In this document: one piece after another, positions 1-6,636 of the stretch
Layout of the letters: each line of letters starts with the position of its first letter
Position numbering within the stretch: position 1 is the first letter of the stretch
Origin: Sulfurimonas sp.
Lineage (GTDB): Bacteria; Campylobacterota; Campylobacteria; Campylobacterales; Sulfurimonadaceae
Assembly: GCA_021161305.1 (NCBI GenBank)
Contig: JAGHAW010000014.1
Coordinates: 1-9,959 of the forward strand
Direction: 5' to 3'
DNA: 9,959 nucleotides
The notes under the pieces: generated by a model
What the model was told of the DNA's origin: nothing
Database searches by the model: none
The model's input: the letters and a program-made list of their open reading frames with translations, nothing else
Translations under genes and position numbers: made by a program

Positions 1-1110
1 AATTTTAAAAATCAAAACAACATTACACTGAACCTAAAAAGTAAAACTATTTCTGGTTTAGTTCCTATTAATATCAAAAGTAGTTTTAAAGATATAAATG
101 GAGATAGAAAAATACTTAATGAAACTTTCAATATTGTCATAGAATCAGGTCCACCAACTGCAATAAGTATTAGCTATGTAAGTACAGACCAAGATAAAGA
201 CAAAGCAAAATTTATAGAACAATTTGCAGTCTCTGTTACAGATAAATATTTTAATCAAGTAAATACAAATCCACAAGTATCAGTTGGAGCAATTGTCGGT
301 TATGCAAACTATGACGACCAAAACTATCCAGAACATAGAATATTTATAAACAATAGAGATACAACCTTAGCAACAATGACAAAAGATAGACTAAATCTAA
401 ATCAAAATTTAATAGAATCAACAAATGATATAGATATTCACAATGATATTTTAGTTACATTTGGTGATGGTTATAGATACCCAGCATCCGGTGGATGGAA
501 CTTTGATGATTTCAACAGTGACAGTATCCTTCTTTTAAATGGTCAATATGATGGGAACACAACAGATAAACTAGGTTTTGCAATTGGAAGAAACAATAGA
601 GAAGATGCTTGCTTTTTTGGAGACAAATGGTTAGGTCAAGTAAAATTAAAAGATGGTTCTACGAAATTAGATGAGAGTGGAACAGCAATAATTGAGCTCT
701 CTTATGATTATTATCTTGTTGGCAAAAGTATCTTAGTATATATAAACATCATAGGTCATGACAATAGTTTAAATAAAGATTTAAAAATTGGTGAAGCTAA
801 AAAACATACACTTAGAGGTCATGGAATAGAGATGAATTCAGATACAACATTTGAAGTAAAAAATGGCAATACACATAGTGTAAAATTTTACACATGGATA
901 AAAGATACGGTAGAACCATACAGGAATGCAAGATTTGGATTTAAAAATGTTACAGTATCTGGAGATGGAAATATAGTTAATGCTATCCATATGCCTATAG
1001 AGAGTTGCACTAATGCTGGTCACTCATATATAGAGTATACTATAAGTGCGGATGCCAACTCTACATTCTCTATATCCGTAGAAGATCCTGTCATAATAAA
1101 TGAATTTTAA
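1..1110 (+). CDS. C-terminal part of a probable large surface or secreted protein (5' end outside window)
   Basis: The reading frame is open from the first base of the window to TAA at 1108-1110, giving 369 residues, so the gene begins to the left. The ATG at 376 is internal: the 125 codons before it are continuous and of the same character. The visible protein is polar, rich in Asn, Asp, Ser, Thr and Ile, and lacks membrane segments. Around residues 52-105 it has alternating beta-strand-like stretches after a Gly-Pro-Pro linker (GPPTAISISY, then FAVSVTDKYFN), which resembles bacterial Ig-like repeats of invasin or adhesin type. The following 260 residues look like a further beta-rich region, with two cysteines (in EDACFFGD and ESCTNAG) and an end in VEDPVIINEF. 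There is no C-terminal sorting motif or beta-barrel signature. No specific family was recognised; an extracellular or surface role is inferred from composition. ribE starts 37 bp downstream with no terminator hairpin between them. Confidence 0.75.
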   Translation, partial: NFKNQNNITLNLKSKTISGLVPINIKSSFKDINGDRKILNETFNIVIESGPPTAISISYVSTDQDKDKAKFIEQFAVSVTDKYFNQVNTNPQVSVGAIVGYANYDDQNYPEHRIFINNRDTTLATMTKDRLNLNQNLIESTNDIDIHNDILVTFGDGYRYPASGGWNFDDFNSDSILLLNGQYDGNTTDKLGFAIGRNNREDACFFGDKWLGQVKLKDGSTKLDESGTAIIELSYDYYLVGKSILVYINIIGHDNSLNKDLKIGEAKKHTLRGHGIEMNSDTTFEVKNGNTHSVKFYTWIKDTVEPYRNARFGFKNVTVSGDGNIVNAIHMPIESCTNAGHSYIEYTISADANSTFSISVEDPVIINEF

Positions 1111-1135
1111 CACTCTACACAAATATAGATAAAAC

Positions 1136-1142
1136 AAAGGAG
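1136..1142 (+). promoter_or_regulatory. Ribosome binding site that fixes the TTG start of ribE
   Basis: AAAGGAG lies 5 bases upstream of the TTG at 1148. It is a strong Shine-Dalgarno, and translation from this TTG gives the conserved riboflavin synthase N-terminus MFTGLI. There is therefore little doubt that a non-AUG codon is the true start. Confidence 0.8.
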
Positions 1143-1147
1143 ATTCT

Positions 1148-1759
1148 TTGTTCACAGGTTTAATCAGAGAAATTGCAAATGTTAAAAGTTTAGCTGGAAG
1201 CACTCTTAGCATACGAGCAAAACACAAAGCAAAACTAGGTGATAGTATCGCTATAAATGGTGCATGTTTAACTGTTATAAAAGTTTTAGGTGATGGATTT
1301 AGTGTTGAACTTTCTCCAGAAAGCCAAAAACTTTTAGCTATGGATAACTACAAAAATGAAGTACATATAGAACCGGCTATGATGATGGGGGACAGATTTG
1401 AGGGACATGTGGTTCAGGGGCATATCGATTGTGTTGGAATCGTAAAGGAGATTGAAAATCTTGGAAACTCTTTTGATGTTTTTATAGAGGTTCCTAAAAA
1501 ACAAATACCTTTTATAGTTCCTAAAGGCTCTATCGCCATAGATGGAGTAAGTCTAACCGTAAATGATGTTAATGCAAACAGTTTTAGACTTACCATCATT
1601 CCACATACCATGAAAGAGACTCTTTTTAAAAACTATAAAAAAGGCTCAAAGGTAAATGTTGAGACCGATATGTTTGCCAGATATGTGTCACACATTATTG
1701 CTCATCAAAAAGAGGCTCTAACTTGGGATGAAGTTGATTCTATAACGGCACAGTTTTAA
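1148..1759 (+). CDS. ribE: Riboflavin synthase (alpha chain type)
   Basis: This cytosolic enzyme performs the last step of riboflavin synthesis, dismutating two 6,7-dimethyl-8-ribityllumazine molecules to riboflavin and a pyrimidinedione that is recycled. The 203 residues form the expected tandem of two lumazine-binding barrels. Barrel 1 opens with MFTGLI (1-6) and carries GACLTV (38-43). Barrel 2 begins near GHVVQGHIDCVG (86-97) and repeats the motif as DGVSLTVNDV (132-141), followed by IPHTMKET (151-158). The N-terminal Phe2 that reaches the active site in characterised homologues is present, and a C-terminal helix for trimerisation is plausible at about 183-203. Length is normal for the family (about 200-220). 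The start is TTG with a strong ribosome binding site. The other rib genes are not nearby, and the 37-bp upstream gap is too short for an FMN riboswitch. recQ follows after 3 nt, so the two are very probably co-transcribed. Confidence 0.95.
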   Translation: MFTGLIREIANVKSLAGSTLSIRAKHKAKLGDSIAINGACLTVIKVLGDGFSVELSPESQKLLAMDNYKNEVHIEPAMMMGDRFEGHVVQGHIDCVGIVKEIENLGNSFDVFIEVPKKQIPFIVPKGSIAIDGVSLTVNDVNANSFRLTIIPHTMKETLFKNYKKGSKVNVETDMFARYVSHIIAHQKEALTWDEVDSITAQF

Positions 1760-1762
1760 AAA

Positions 1763-3544
1763 GTGGATTTAAAGCACAAAGTCTTAAAAGACAACTTCGG
1801 ACACAATAATTTTAGAGAACTTCAAGAAGAGGGTGTTGATGCAATTTTAAATAATCAAGACCTTCTTATGATTCTGCCAACGGGTGGTGGAAAATCCCTT
1901 GTTTATCAACTCCCTACCCTTATAAAAGATGGTATCAGTATAGTCATATCACCTCTAATCGCACTTATGCAAGACCAAGTATCTGCACTTAAAGCTCAGC
2001 AAATCAGTGCAGATATGATCTCTTCTGCTCAATCTCGTGATGATATTGATGCTATTGTTCATAGTGCCAGAATGGGTGAACTGAAATTTTTATATATCTC
2101 GCCAGAGAGACTAAATACCCAGTGGACACTCAATCTGCTAAGAGGTCTAAATATAAACTTTTTTGTTATAGATGAAGCTCACTGTATCTCTCAATGGGGA
2201 CATGAGTTTCGAGAAGATTATAGAGCATTGGGCAGTTTAAAAGCAAACTTTCCACGAGCCAATATCTGTGCTTTTACTGCAACAAGTACAAATCATGTTA
2301 CAGATGACATATTAATAGAACTTCGACTGGAAAATCCAAAAGTTTTAAGAGGTAGAATATTTCGTAAAAATATATTTATTTCTGCTGAGAGACGCATTAC
2401 AAACGGATATGCCCAACTGGAGAAATTTTTAAATCGTCACACTGATGAGAGTGGAATCATCTATGTAAGTTCAAGAAAAAAAACAGAAGATATTAGTGCC
2501 TATCTTAATCAAAATGGATATAAATCTCTACCCTATCATGCAGGACTTCCACAACATGTAAGAGAACAAAACTTTAAAATATTTGTAAACGACAAAGTAA
2601 ATATCATGGTTGCAACTATCGCTTTTGGCATGGGAATAGATAAGAGTGATATTCGTTTTGTTGTTCATATGTCACTGCCAAAATCTCAAGAAAACTACTA
2701 CCAAGAAATAGGTCGTGCTGGACGAGATGGAGAAGATAGTGAAGTTTTACTTCTCTTTAATGCTGCTGATATGGTTTTACAAAAAAGATTCTTAAATGAT
2801 ATTCAAAACCAAAAGTATAAAGCCCATTTAGATGCAAAAATAGATGGTATCTATAAATTTGCTACAAGTGAGATTTGCTTTCATAAGCAACTAGCAGAGT
2901 ATTTTGATGACACTCTTGATGAGTGTAAAAATAGATGTGACAACTGCCTACACTCAAATGATTCCAGAAGAGATATTACAAAAGAGGCACAGATGATTTT
3001 AAGTGCTATCTATAAAACTTCTCAAAACTTTGGAAAAAACTATATTATAGATATTTTAAGAGGTTCAAAAGAGCAAAAACTCTTAGCAAATTCAGCCGAT
3101 AATCTCTCTGTTTACAACATTGGAACACATCTAAGCAAAAAAGAGTGGTTTATAGTTTTAGAACGCCTTTTGGAACTTAAAATCTTAAATATCGGAGAAT
3201 TCAGTGTTTTAAAACTTACAAATGATGCCATCACTATACTAAAAGGACAAAAAGAGATTGATATAAAATCTTCAAGACTTGAAGTTTCTAAAACAGAGAA
3301 AAAAGTTAAACAAAAAGAAGACTTTGTTTATGATGAAGAGCTATTTCAAGAACTTAGAACTAAAAGAAGTGAACTTGCAAGTGAACTTAGTGTTCCTGCT
3401 TACATTATTTTTTCAGATAAAACACTTAAACATTTAGCAAGTGACAAACCTTATGATAAAGCTAGTATGCTTGAAGTCAATGGTGTTGGAGAGAAAAAAT
3501 TTGAGCAATTTGGAGAGGATTTTTTAGAGGTAATAAACTCCTAA
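1763..3544 (+). CDS. recQ: ATP-dependent DNA helicase RecQ
   Basis: This 3'-5' superfamily 2 helicase unwinds forked and recombination intermediates in DNA repair. At 593 residues it is close to E. coli RecQ (about 610) and has the full architecture. A Q-motif-like FGHNNFRELQ spans 12-21. Walker A is LPTGGGKS (38-45), motif II is DEAH (137-140) followed by the RecQ aromatic-rich loop CISQWGHEF (141-149), motif III is FTATST (171-176), and motif VI is IGRAGRDG (316-323). The zinc site has all four cysteines (C372, C388, C392, C395). An RQC winged helix at roughly 405-505 and a C-terminal HRDC domain at about 523-593 follow. The start is GTG, 3 nt after the ribE stop, with no separate Shine-Dalgarno beyond the ribE tail, so translation by re-initiation is likely. 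Its stop codon overlaps that of the convergent mnmD. Confidence 0.96.
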   Translation: MDLKHKVLKDNFGHNNFRELQEEGVDAILNNQDLLMILPTGGGKSLVYQLPTLIKDGISIVISPLIALMQDQVSALKAQQISADMISSAQSRDDIDAIVHSARMGELKFLYISPERLNTQWTLNLLRGLNINFFVIDEAHCISQWGHEFREDYRALGSLKANFPRANICAFTATSTNHVTDDILIELRLENPKVLRGRIFRKNIFISAERRITNGYAQLEKFLNRHTDESGIIYVSSRKKTEDISAYLNQNGYKSLPYHAGLPQHVREQNFKIFVNDKVNIMVATIAFGMGIDKSDIRFVVHMSLPKSQENYYQEIGRAGRDGEDSEVLLLFNAADMVLQKRFLNDIQNQKYKAHLDAKIDGIYKFATSEICFHKQLAEYFDDTLDECKNRCDNCLHSNDSRRDITKEAQMILSAIYKTSQNFGKNYIIDILRGSKEQKLLANSADNLSVYNIGTHLSKKEWFIVLERLLELKILNIGEFSVLKLTNDAITILKGQKEIDIKSSRLEVSKTEKKVKQKEDFVYDEELFQELRTKRSELASELSVPAYIIFSDKTLKHLASDKPYDKASMLEVNGVGEKKFEQFGEDFLEVINS

Positions 3545-4296
3545 TCCATAAGAGGCTTGGTATGTGGATTACATGAAATTTTATGCTTTATATCTACAAG
3601 CTCAAACTCATTTAATTTATCGACACATGCCACAGTAGCATTTCTAAAATCTTTACCACTATTTATATAAATATTAAAACCATTCTCATAAAGTGCCAAT
3701 CTAGTTGCCAATGCTATAGAGTAAGTTGTTAAAATTCCATCATCTTTTATAATATTTCTAATATCACCAAAATACTCTTTAGTCCATAAAACAGGATTTA
3801 CACTTGGTGAAAAAGCATCTTGATATACTACATCAAACTTAGCATGTGAAAACTGTTTTATGTACTCTCTTGCATCACCCAAAAACACTTCTATATGCCA
3901 TAAGCCATCATCATAAACACCATTGTCCACTAAAGATTTAATTATCTCACTAAACTCTTCAAACTCTTTTGGATAAGTGAAATTTTCTAATGATTTAACT
4001 AAATCTGCATCTAATTCTGGAGAGTAGATATTTATCTTCGTATGTGGGAAATTTTGCTTCGCATAGTATATAGTAGCAAGAGTATTAAAACCTAAACCAA
4101 AGCAAATATCTAAAATATTTATCTCACTTTGATATTGTTTAATTTTAAAAGCCGGTATCACATGCTTGAGCAATGACTCATGCAAAGCACCATCCCTTGT
4201 AGAGTGGTAATGCTCATCATACTCTTTTGAGTACGCTGTATAACTACCATCTTCACTCATAACCATTGTATGAGATTTGTTGTTAAAATCCATCAT
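3541..4296 (-). CDS. mnmD: Stand-alone tRNA U34 methyltransferase, MnmD / MnmC N-terminal domain type
   Basis: This is a SAM-dependent methyltransferase of the MnmC-N (DUF752) family, which makes 5-methylaminomethyl-(2-thio)uridine at wobble position 34 of tRNA from the aminomethyl precursor. The N-terminal family region is SKEYDEHYHSTRDGALHES (23-41). The SAM-binding motif I is ILDICFGLGFNTL (61-73). The acidic residue after the second strand is in the ELD of 94-96, and the family-specific YQDAFSP segment (158-164) is followed by NPVLW (167-171). At 251 residues it carries only the methyltransferase; the FAD-dependent oxidase domain of gammaproteobacterial MnmC is absent, so any preceding oxidative step must come from another protein or from the MnmEG ammonium route. 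The start at 4296 has no good Shine-Dalgarno at normal spacing, an in-frame TAA lies 15 bases upstream, and a second ATG follows at once (Met2). The gene converges on recQ with overlapping stops. Confidence 0.86.
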   Translation of the reverse strand: MMDFNNKSHTMVMSEDGSYTAYSKEYDEHYHSTRDGALHESLLKHVIPAFKIKQYQSEINILDICFGLGFNTLATIYYAKQNFPHTKINIYSPELDADLVKSLENFTYPKEFEEFSEIIKSLVDNGVYDDGLWHIEVFLGDAREYIKQFSHAKFDVVYQDAFSPSVNPVLWTKEYFGDIRNIIKDDGILTTYSIALATRLALYENGFNIYINSGKDFRNATVACVDKLNEFELVDIKHKISCNPHTKPLMD

Positions 4297-4307
4297 TGCA
4301 CATATTA

Positions 4308-4313
4308 ATTATA
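4308..4313 (-). promoter_or_regulatory. Candidate proximal -10 box for mnmD
   Basis: On the minus strand a perfect TATAAT sits 11 bases upstream of the mnmD ATG. If used, transcription would begin about 5 bases before the start codon and give an almost leaderless mRNA, which would agree with the missing Shine-Dalgarno. No -35 is evident, as is common in Campylobacterota. Perfect TATAAT matches are frequent in DNA this AT-rich, so this is only a candidate. Confidence 0.35.
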
Positions 4314-4328
4314 AACACCTTCTTGGAA

Positions 4329-4353
4329 TATGAAATATCCCCTCCATTTCATA
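4329..4353 (-). repeat. Hairpin with G-rich loop in the mnmD leader
   Basis: An 8-bp perfect inverted repeat (TATGAAAT / ATTTCATA) flanks a 9-nt loop. Read on the mnmD strand the loop is GGAGGGGAT, an exposed purine-rich, Shine-Dalgarno-like GGA element; read on the plus strand it is the C-rich ATCCCCTCC. There is no U-tract on either side, so it is not an intrinsic terminator. A role in post-transcriptional control, for example as a CsrA-type GGA-in-loop site, is conceivable but not shown. Confidence 0.45.
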
Positions 4354-4380
4354 GACACAAACCCACTCAGTTAACACCCT

Positions 4381-4386
4381 ATTATA
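4381..4386 (-). promoter_or_regulatory. Candidate distal -10 box for mnmD
   Basis: A second perfect minus-strand TATAAT, in the context CGATATAATAGGG, lies about 85 bases upstream of mnmD. Transcription from here would produce a leader of roughly 75 nt that includes the hairpin at 4329-4353. There is no obvious -35. Confidence 0.35.
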
Positions 4387-4405
4387 TCGAAATTTGCAAA
4401 CTTTG

Positions 4406-4461
4406 GTTATCGTAACATCAAATATTAATATTCAACTATTATTTTGTTAGTCAATGATAAC
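4406..4461. promoter_or_regulatory. AT-rich dyads upstream of the sigma-54-like promoter
   Basis: Three symmetric elements occur in 56 bases. GTTA-TCG-TAAC is at 4406-4416, a perfect 12-bp palindrome AATATTAATATT is at 4421-4432, and an imperfect GTTA...TAAC dyad is at 4446-4461. The first and last share the octamer GTTATCRT in opposite orientations (GTTATCGT on plus, GTTATCAT on minus). They lie about 35-100 bases before the promoter at 4481, where an activator or enhancer-binding protein could act. Function is inferred from position only. Confidence 0.35.
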
Positions 4462-4480
4462 ATAAATCTATATCAATATT

Positions 4481-4495
4481 TGGAATATTTCTTGC
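4481..4495 (+). promoter_or_regulatory. Sigma-54 (RpoN)-type promoter
   Basis: TGGAATATTTCTTGC matches the -24/-12 pattern TGGCAC-N5-TTGC: the GG and GC doublets are exactly 10 bases apart, and the TGG and TTGC blocks are intact, with only the less conserved CAC replaced by AAT. It is followed by a T, as the consensus prefers. The predicted start of transcription is near 4507, about 52 bases before the small ORF at 4559 and in the same direction. In Campylobacterota RpoN mainly serves flagellar and sometimes nitrogen-related genes; no such gene is next to this promoter. Confidence 0.6.
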
Positions 4496-4558
4496 TTGCT
4501 TACTAAATAACTTCTCAGTTTAATTACAAAAAGAAGTAAATTTGTTAAAGGAGATATC

Positions 4559-4651
4559 ATGCAAACTATAAGCAGATATAGTGCCCATTTACATATTCTT
4601 TTAGACAAATTGGAAAATAATTTTTATAATCTAAGTCGTAAATTTTTATAA
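4559..4651 (+). CDS. Small ORF, 30 residues, unknown function
   Basis: An ATG at 4559 follows AAAGGAG (4548-4554) at optimal 4-nt spacing, and the frame runs 30 codons to TAA at 4649-4651. The product starts MQTISRYSAH and ends NNFYNLSRKFL. The middle, HLHILLDKLE, could form a short amphipathic helix and the C-terminus is basic and aromatic. It has no signal peptide or full-length membrane segment, and I do not recognise it. Support for expression comes from the ribosome binding site together with the sigma-54-type promoter about 78 bases upstream, and from the gap it fills exactly: it ends 2 bp before the stop of convergent rdgB. The leader contains a weak 6-bp hairpin (ACTTCT at 4510-4515, AGAAGT at 4532-4537). 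Alternatives are the remnant of a longer gene cut by deletion, or a regulatory RNA that happens to contain a short ORF. Confidence 0.5.
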   Translation: MQTISRYSAHLHILLDKLENNFYNLSRKFL

Positions 4652-4653
4652 AT

Positions 4654-5241
4654 TCATACGGCATGTAGGATAATTTTTGCCAAACTCAAAGCTTTTGAAC
4701 GATGAGAGAGTTTTTTCTTAATCTCATCATCAAGTTCACCTAATGTTTTATCATAAGCATCCGGAATAAACATTGGGTCATATCCAAATCCACCATTACC
4801 AACCGCTTTTGTTATTGCAGTTCCATGCATCCAACCATGAACACAATATTTACCTTTGTTAGTCACTATGGCTATAGCAGCTGTATAGTGTGCAGGTGAA
4901 GACTTAACACCTTTGGCTTTAATATCATCTATAAGTTTATAAAGATTATCCTTATCGTCTGCCTCTACTCCTGCATATCTAGCACTGTAAATTCCTGGTT
5001 CTCCATCAAGTATATCCACGCTTATACCACTATCGTCTGCCATAACAATAACATTTTTATCATCTAAAGCTTTAAAAACTGCTCTAGCTTTTATAAGTGC
5101 ATTTTCCTTAAAACTATCCCCATCCTCAACAATTTCAAACTCTTCAATCAACTCGCTATAAGGTATAACTTCATACTCTTCACATAGAGCCTTAATCTCT
5201 CTTACTTTTCCTTTATTAGATGTAGCTAAAACTAATTTCAA
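4654..5241 (-). CDS. rdgB: XTP/dITP diphosphatase (RdgB/HAM1 family non-canonical purine NTP pyrophosphatase)
   Basis: This cytosolic house-cleaning enzyme hydrolyses dITP, XTP and ITP to monophosphate and pyrophosphate, keeping deaminated purines out of DNA and RNA. The 195 residues match the usual family length. The N-terminal substrate loop is LATSNKGKVREI (5-16), the metal and catalytic region is MADDSGISVD (67-76) with D69/D70, then PGIYSARYAG (82-91). The specificity and phosphate-contacting segments are GNGGFGYDPMF (148-158) and LSHRSKAL (178-185), all as expected for the family. The start is TTG at 5241, with AAGGA seven bases upstream; no in-frame ATG gives the conserved N-terminus. 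It is transcribed divergently from the MFS gene, and its 3' end nearly touches the small ORF at 4559-4651. Confidence 0.94.
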   Translation of the reverse strand: MKLVLATSNKGKVREIKALCEEYEVIPYSELIEEFEIVEDGDSFKENALIKARAVFKALDDKNVIVMADDSGISVDILDGEPGIYSARYAGVEADDKDNLYKLIDDIKAKGVKSSPAHYTAAIAIVTNKGKYCVHGWMHGTAITKAVGNGGFGYDPMFIPDAYDKTLGELDDEIKKKLSHRSKALSLAKIILHAV

Positions 5242-5270
5242 ATTTTAATCCTTAGTAATATTGTTTTATA

Positions 5271-5276
5271 TATAAT
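5271..5276 (+). promoter_or_regulatory. -10 box of the MFS transporter gene
   Basis: TATAAT preceded by the T-rich TTGTTTTATA stretch sits 33 bases before the ATG at 5310; transcription would start near 5283. The absence of a -35 but presence of upstream T-rich DNA is typical of housekeeping promoters in this phylum. AAGG (5300-5303) serves as ribosome binding site. Confidence 0.5.
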
Positions 5277-5282
5277 TGCGAA

Positions 5283-5288
5283 ATTATA
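5283..5288 (-). promoter_or_regulatory. -10 box of rdgB
   Basis: On the minus strand GAGTATAATTTC carries a perfect TATAAT, placing the start of transcription near 5276 and leaving a leader of about 35 nt with AAGGA before the TTG. It lies back to back with the MFS -10 box only 6 bases away, so the two polymerases would compete for the same DNA. Confidence 0.5.
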
Positions 5289-5309
5289 CTCAAATTATTA
5301 AGGCAATTC

Positions 5310-6626
5310 ATGTTTAAAAAAGTTTTTCCCCTCTCGGCGATACTCTCACTTAGGTTTTTAGGTCTATTTTTAGTTCTGCCTGTTATCTCTATTTACGCAC
5401 TAGAACTTGAAGGTTCAACACCTCTTCTTGTCGGTGTAGTTGTTGGTGGATATGCACTAACTCAAGCAATTTTTCAAGTTCCTTTTGGAACTATGAGTGA
5501 TAAGATAGGAAGAAAACCGACTCTTTTAGTTGGTCTTCTTATATTTTTGGTTGGTTCTCTCGTTTGTGCTTACTCAACTGATATATACACACTTATGTTT
5601 GGTCGATTTTTACAAGGTGCGGGAGCCATTGGTTCTGTTATCACAGCTATGATTTCTGATTTGGTTGAAGAGAAGATTCGCGGTAAAGCTATGGCTATTA
5701 TGGGAGCTTCTATTGCTATAAGTTTTGCTCTTGCTATGGGGCTTGGTCCAGTTATAGGTGCAGCTTATGGTGTTAGCACTCTATTCATAATTACTGCTGT
5801 TTTAGCTCTTTTAGCAATAGTTGTTCTTTTTACGAAAGTTCCAACTCCACCAAGAATAAAACATATATATCATGCAACTGCTAAAACTTCTGACATCTTA
5901 AAAGACAGCAACCTTTTAAATATGATAATCATAAACGCTATGCAAAAAGGTCTTATGACTGCTGCTTTTGTTCTAATTCCTATCATTCTTACAAGTGATG
6001 CTTTTGCTTGGGAAAAGTCCGATTTATACATGGCTTATCTACCTGCTATGCTGCTTGGTCTTATCGCCATGGGACCGGCAGCAGTTTTTGGAGAAAAGCA
6101 CAACAAACCAAAACAGATATTTTTAGTTTCGATAACTCTTTTTATCGGTTCATTTTTAATTATGGGATTAACAGATTCCAGCACTCTTTTTATAGTCGGT
6201 GTTTCGATGTTTTTTATAGCCTTCAATATGATGGAACCACTTGTTCAGTCTATGATTACAAAATTTGCAAAAGTTCACCAAAAAGGTGCAGCTCTAGGTA
6301 TCTCAAACTCAGTAGCTTACTTTGCAACATTTATAGGTGGTACTTTTACTGGTTTAATGTTAGATATTAGTGACAGAGGAGTTATCGGTATCTCCGTAGC
6401 TGTTACTGCTGCTATATGGCTACTATGGACACTTAAACTACAAAACCCTACGAAACACTCTCATCTTTTTCTTGCTCAAAATAGTGTTGATTTAGATAAA
6501 CTAAATAACTTGGAAGATCATCATATAGCTGAGTGGTATATAAATGAAACAGAAGACTTAATCGTTATAAAATACCCTACTGCTGCTATAAGCGAAGATG
6601 ATTTAAAAGCTAAAATCTCTCTCTAA
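5310..6626 (+). CDS. MFS transporter, DHA1/YajR-like, with a small C-terminal soluble domain
   Basis: This is an inner-membrane secondary transporter of the major facilitator superfamily, probably a proton-coupled exporter; the substrate cannot be read from sequence. About 12 hydrophobic segments span residues 8-375. Motif A after TM2 is GTMSDKIGRKP (60-70), motif B in TM4 is GRFLQGAGA (98-106), and a drug-exporter-like motif C, GLGPVIG, is at 144-150. The loop between the two halves is about 176-205. After TM12 there is a soluble tail of about 60 residues (378-438) with an alpha-beta-beta-alpha pattern: VDLDKLNNL, then IAEWYINE and DLIVIKY, then SEDDLKAKI. This recalls the C-terminal ferredoxin-like YAM domain of E. 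coli YajR, and the total length (438, YajR about 454) fits. The YajR-like assignment is by architecture and motif memory, not alignment. It has its own promoter divergent from rdgB and appears monocistronic, ending before a hairpin at 6637. Confidence 0.88.
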   Translation: MFKKVFPLSAILSLRFLGLFLVLPVISIYALELEGSTPLLVGVVVGGYALTQAIFQVPFGTMSDKIGRKPTLLVGLLIFLVGSLVCAYSTDIYTLMFGRFLQGAGAIGSVITAMISDLVEEKIRGKAMAIMGASIAISFALAMGLGPVIGAAYGVSTLFIITAVLALLAIVVLFTKVPTPPRIKHIYHATAKTSDILKDSNLLNMIIINAMQKGLMTAAFVLIPIILTSDAFAWEKSDLYMAYLPAMLLGLIAMGPAAVFGEKHNKPKQIFLVSITLFIGSFLIMGLTDSSTLFIVGVSMFFIAFNMMEPLVQSMITKFAKVHQKGAALGISNSVAYFATFIGGTFTGLMLDISDRGVIGISVAVTAAIWLLWTLKLQNPTKHSHLFLAQNSVDLDKLNNLEDHHIAEWYINETEDLIVIKYPTAAISEDDLKAKISL

Positions 6627-6636
6627 TTTAATTCCC

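Noticed and set aside
376..1110. ATG at 376 as the real start of the first gene
   Set aside because: The same frame is open back to base 1 with the same amino-acid style, and no ribosome binding site precedes 376.
1111..1147. FMN riboswitch upstream of ribE
   Set aside because: The gap is only 37 bases, far too short for the aptamer, and shows no paired elements.
838..1227. Two minus-strand ORFs of 61 and 67 codons opposite the surface protein and ribE
   Set aside because: They lie antisense to clear coding sequence, have no ribosome binding sites and resemble no protein family.
4321..4335. TGGAATATGAAAT as a second sigma-54 promoter
   Set aside because: The TGG block is present, but no TTGC follows at the required spacing.
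4305..4352. 15-codon minus-strand leader peptide (MKWRGYFIFQEGVYN) before mnmD
   Set aside because: No Shine-Dalgarno precedes it, there is no run of regulatory codons, and it overlaps the hairpin, which explains the sequence equally well.
6008..6370. 120-codon plus-strand ORF within the MFS gene
   Set aside because: It is the +1 frame of the transporter; its aromatic and Cys-rich composition is typical of a shadow frame.
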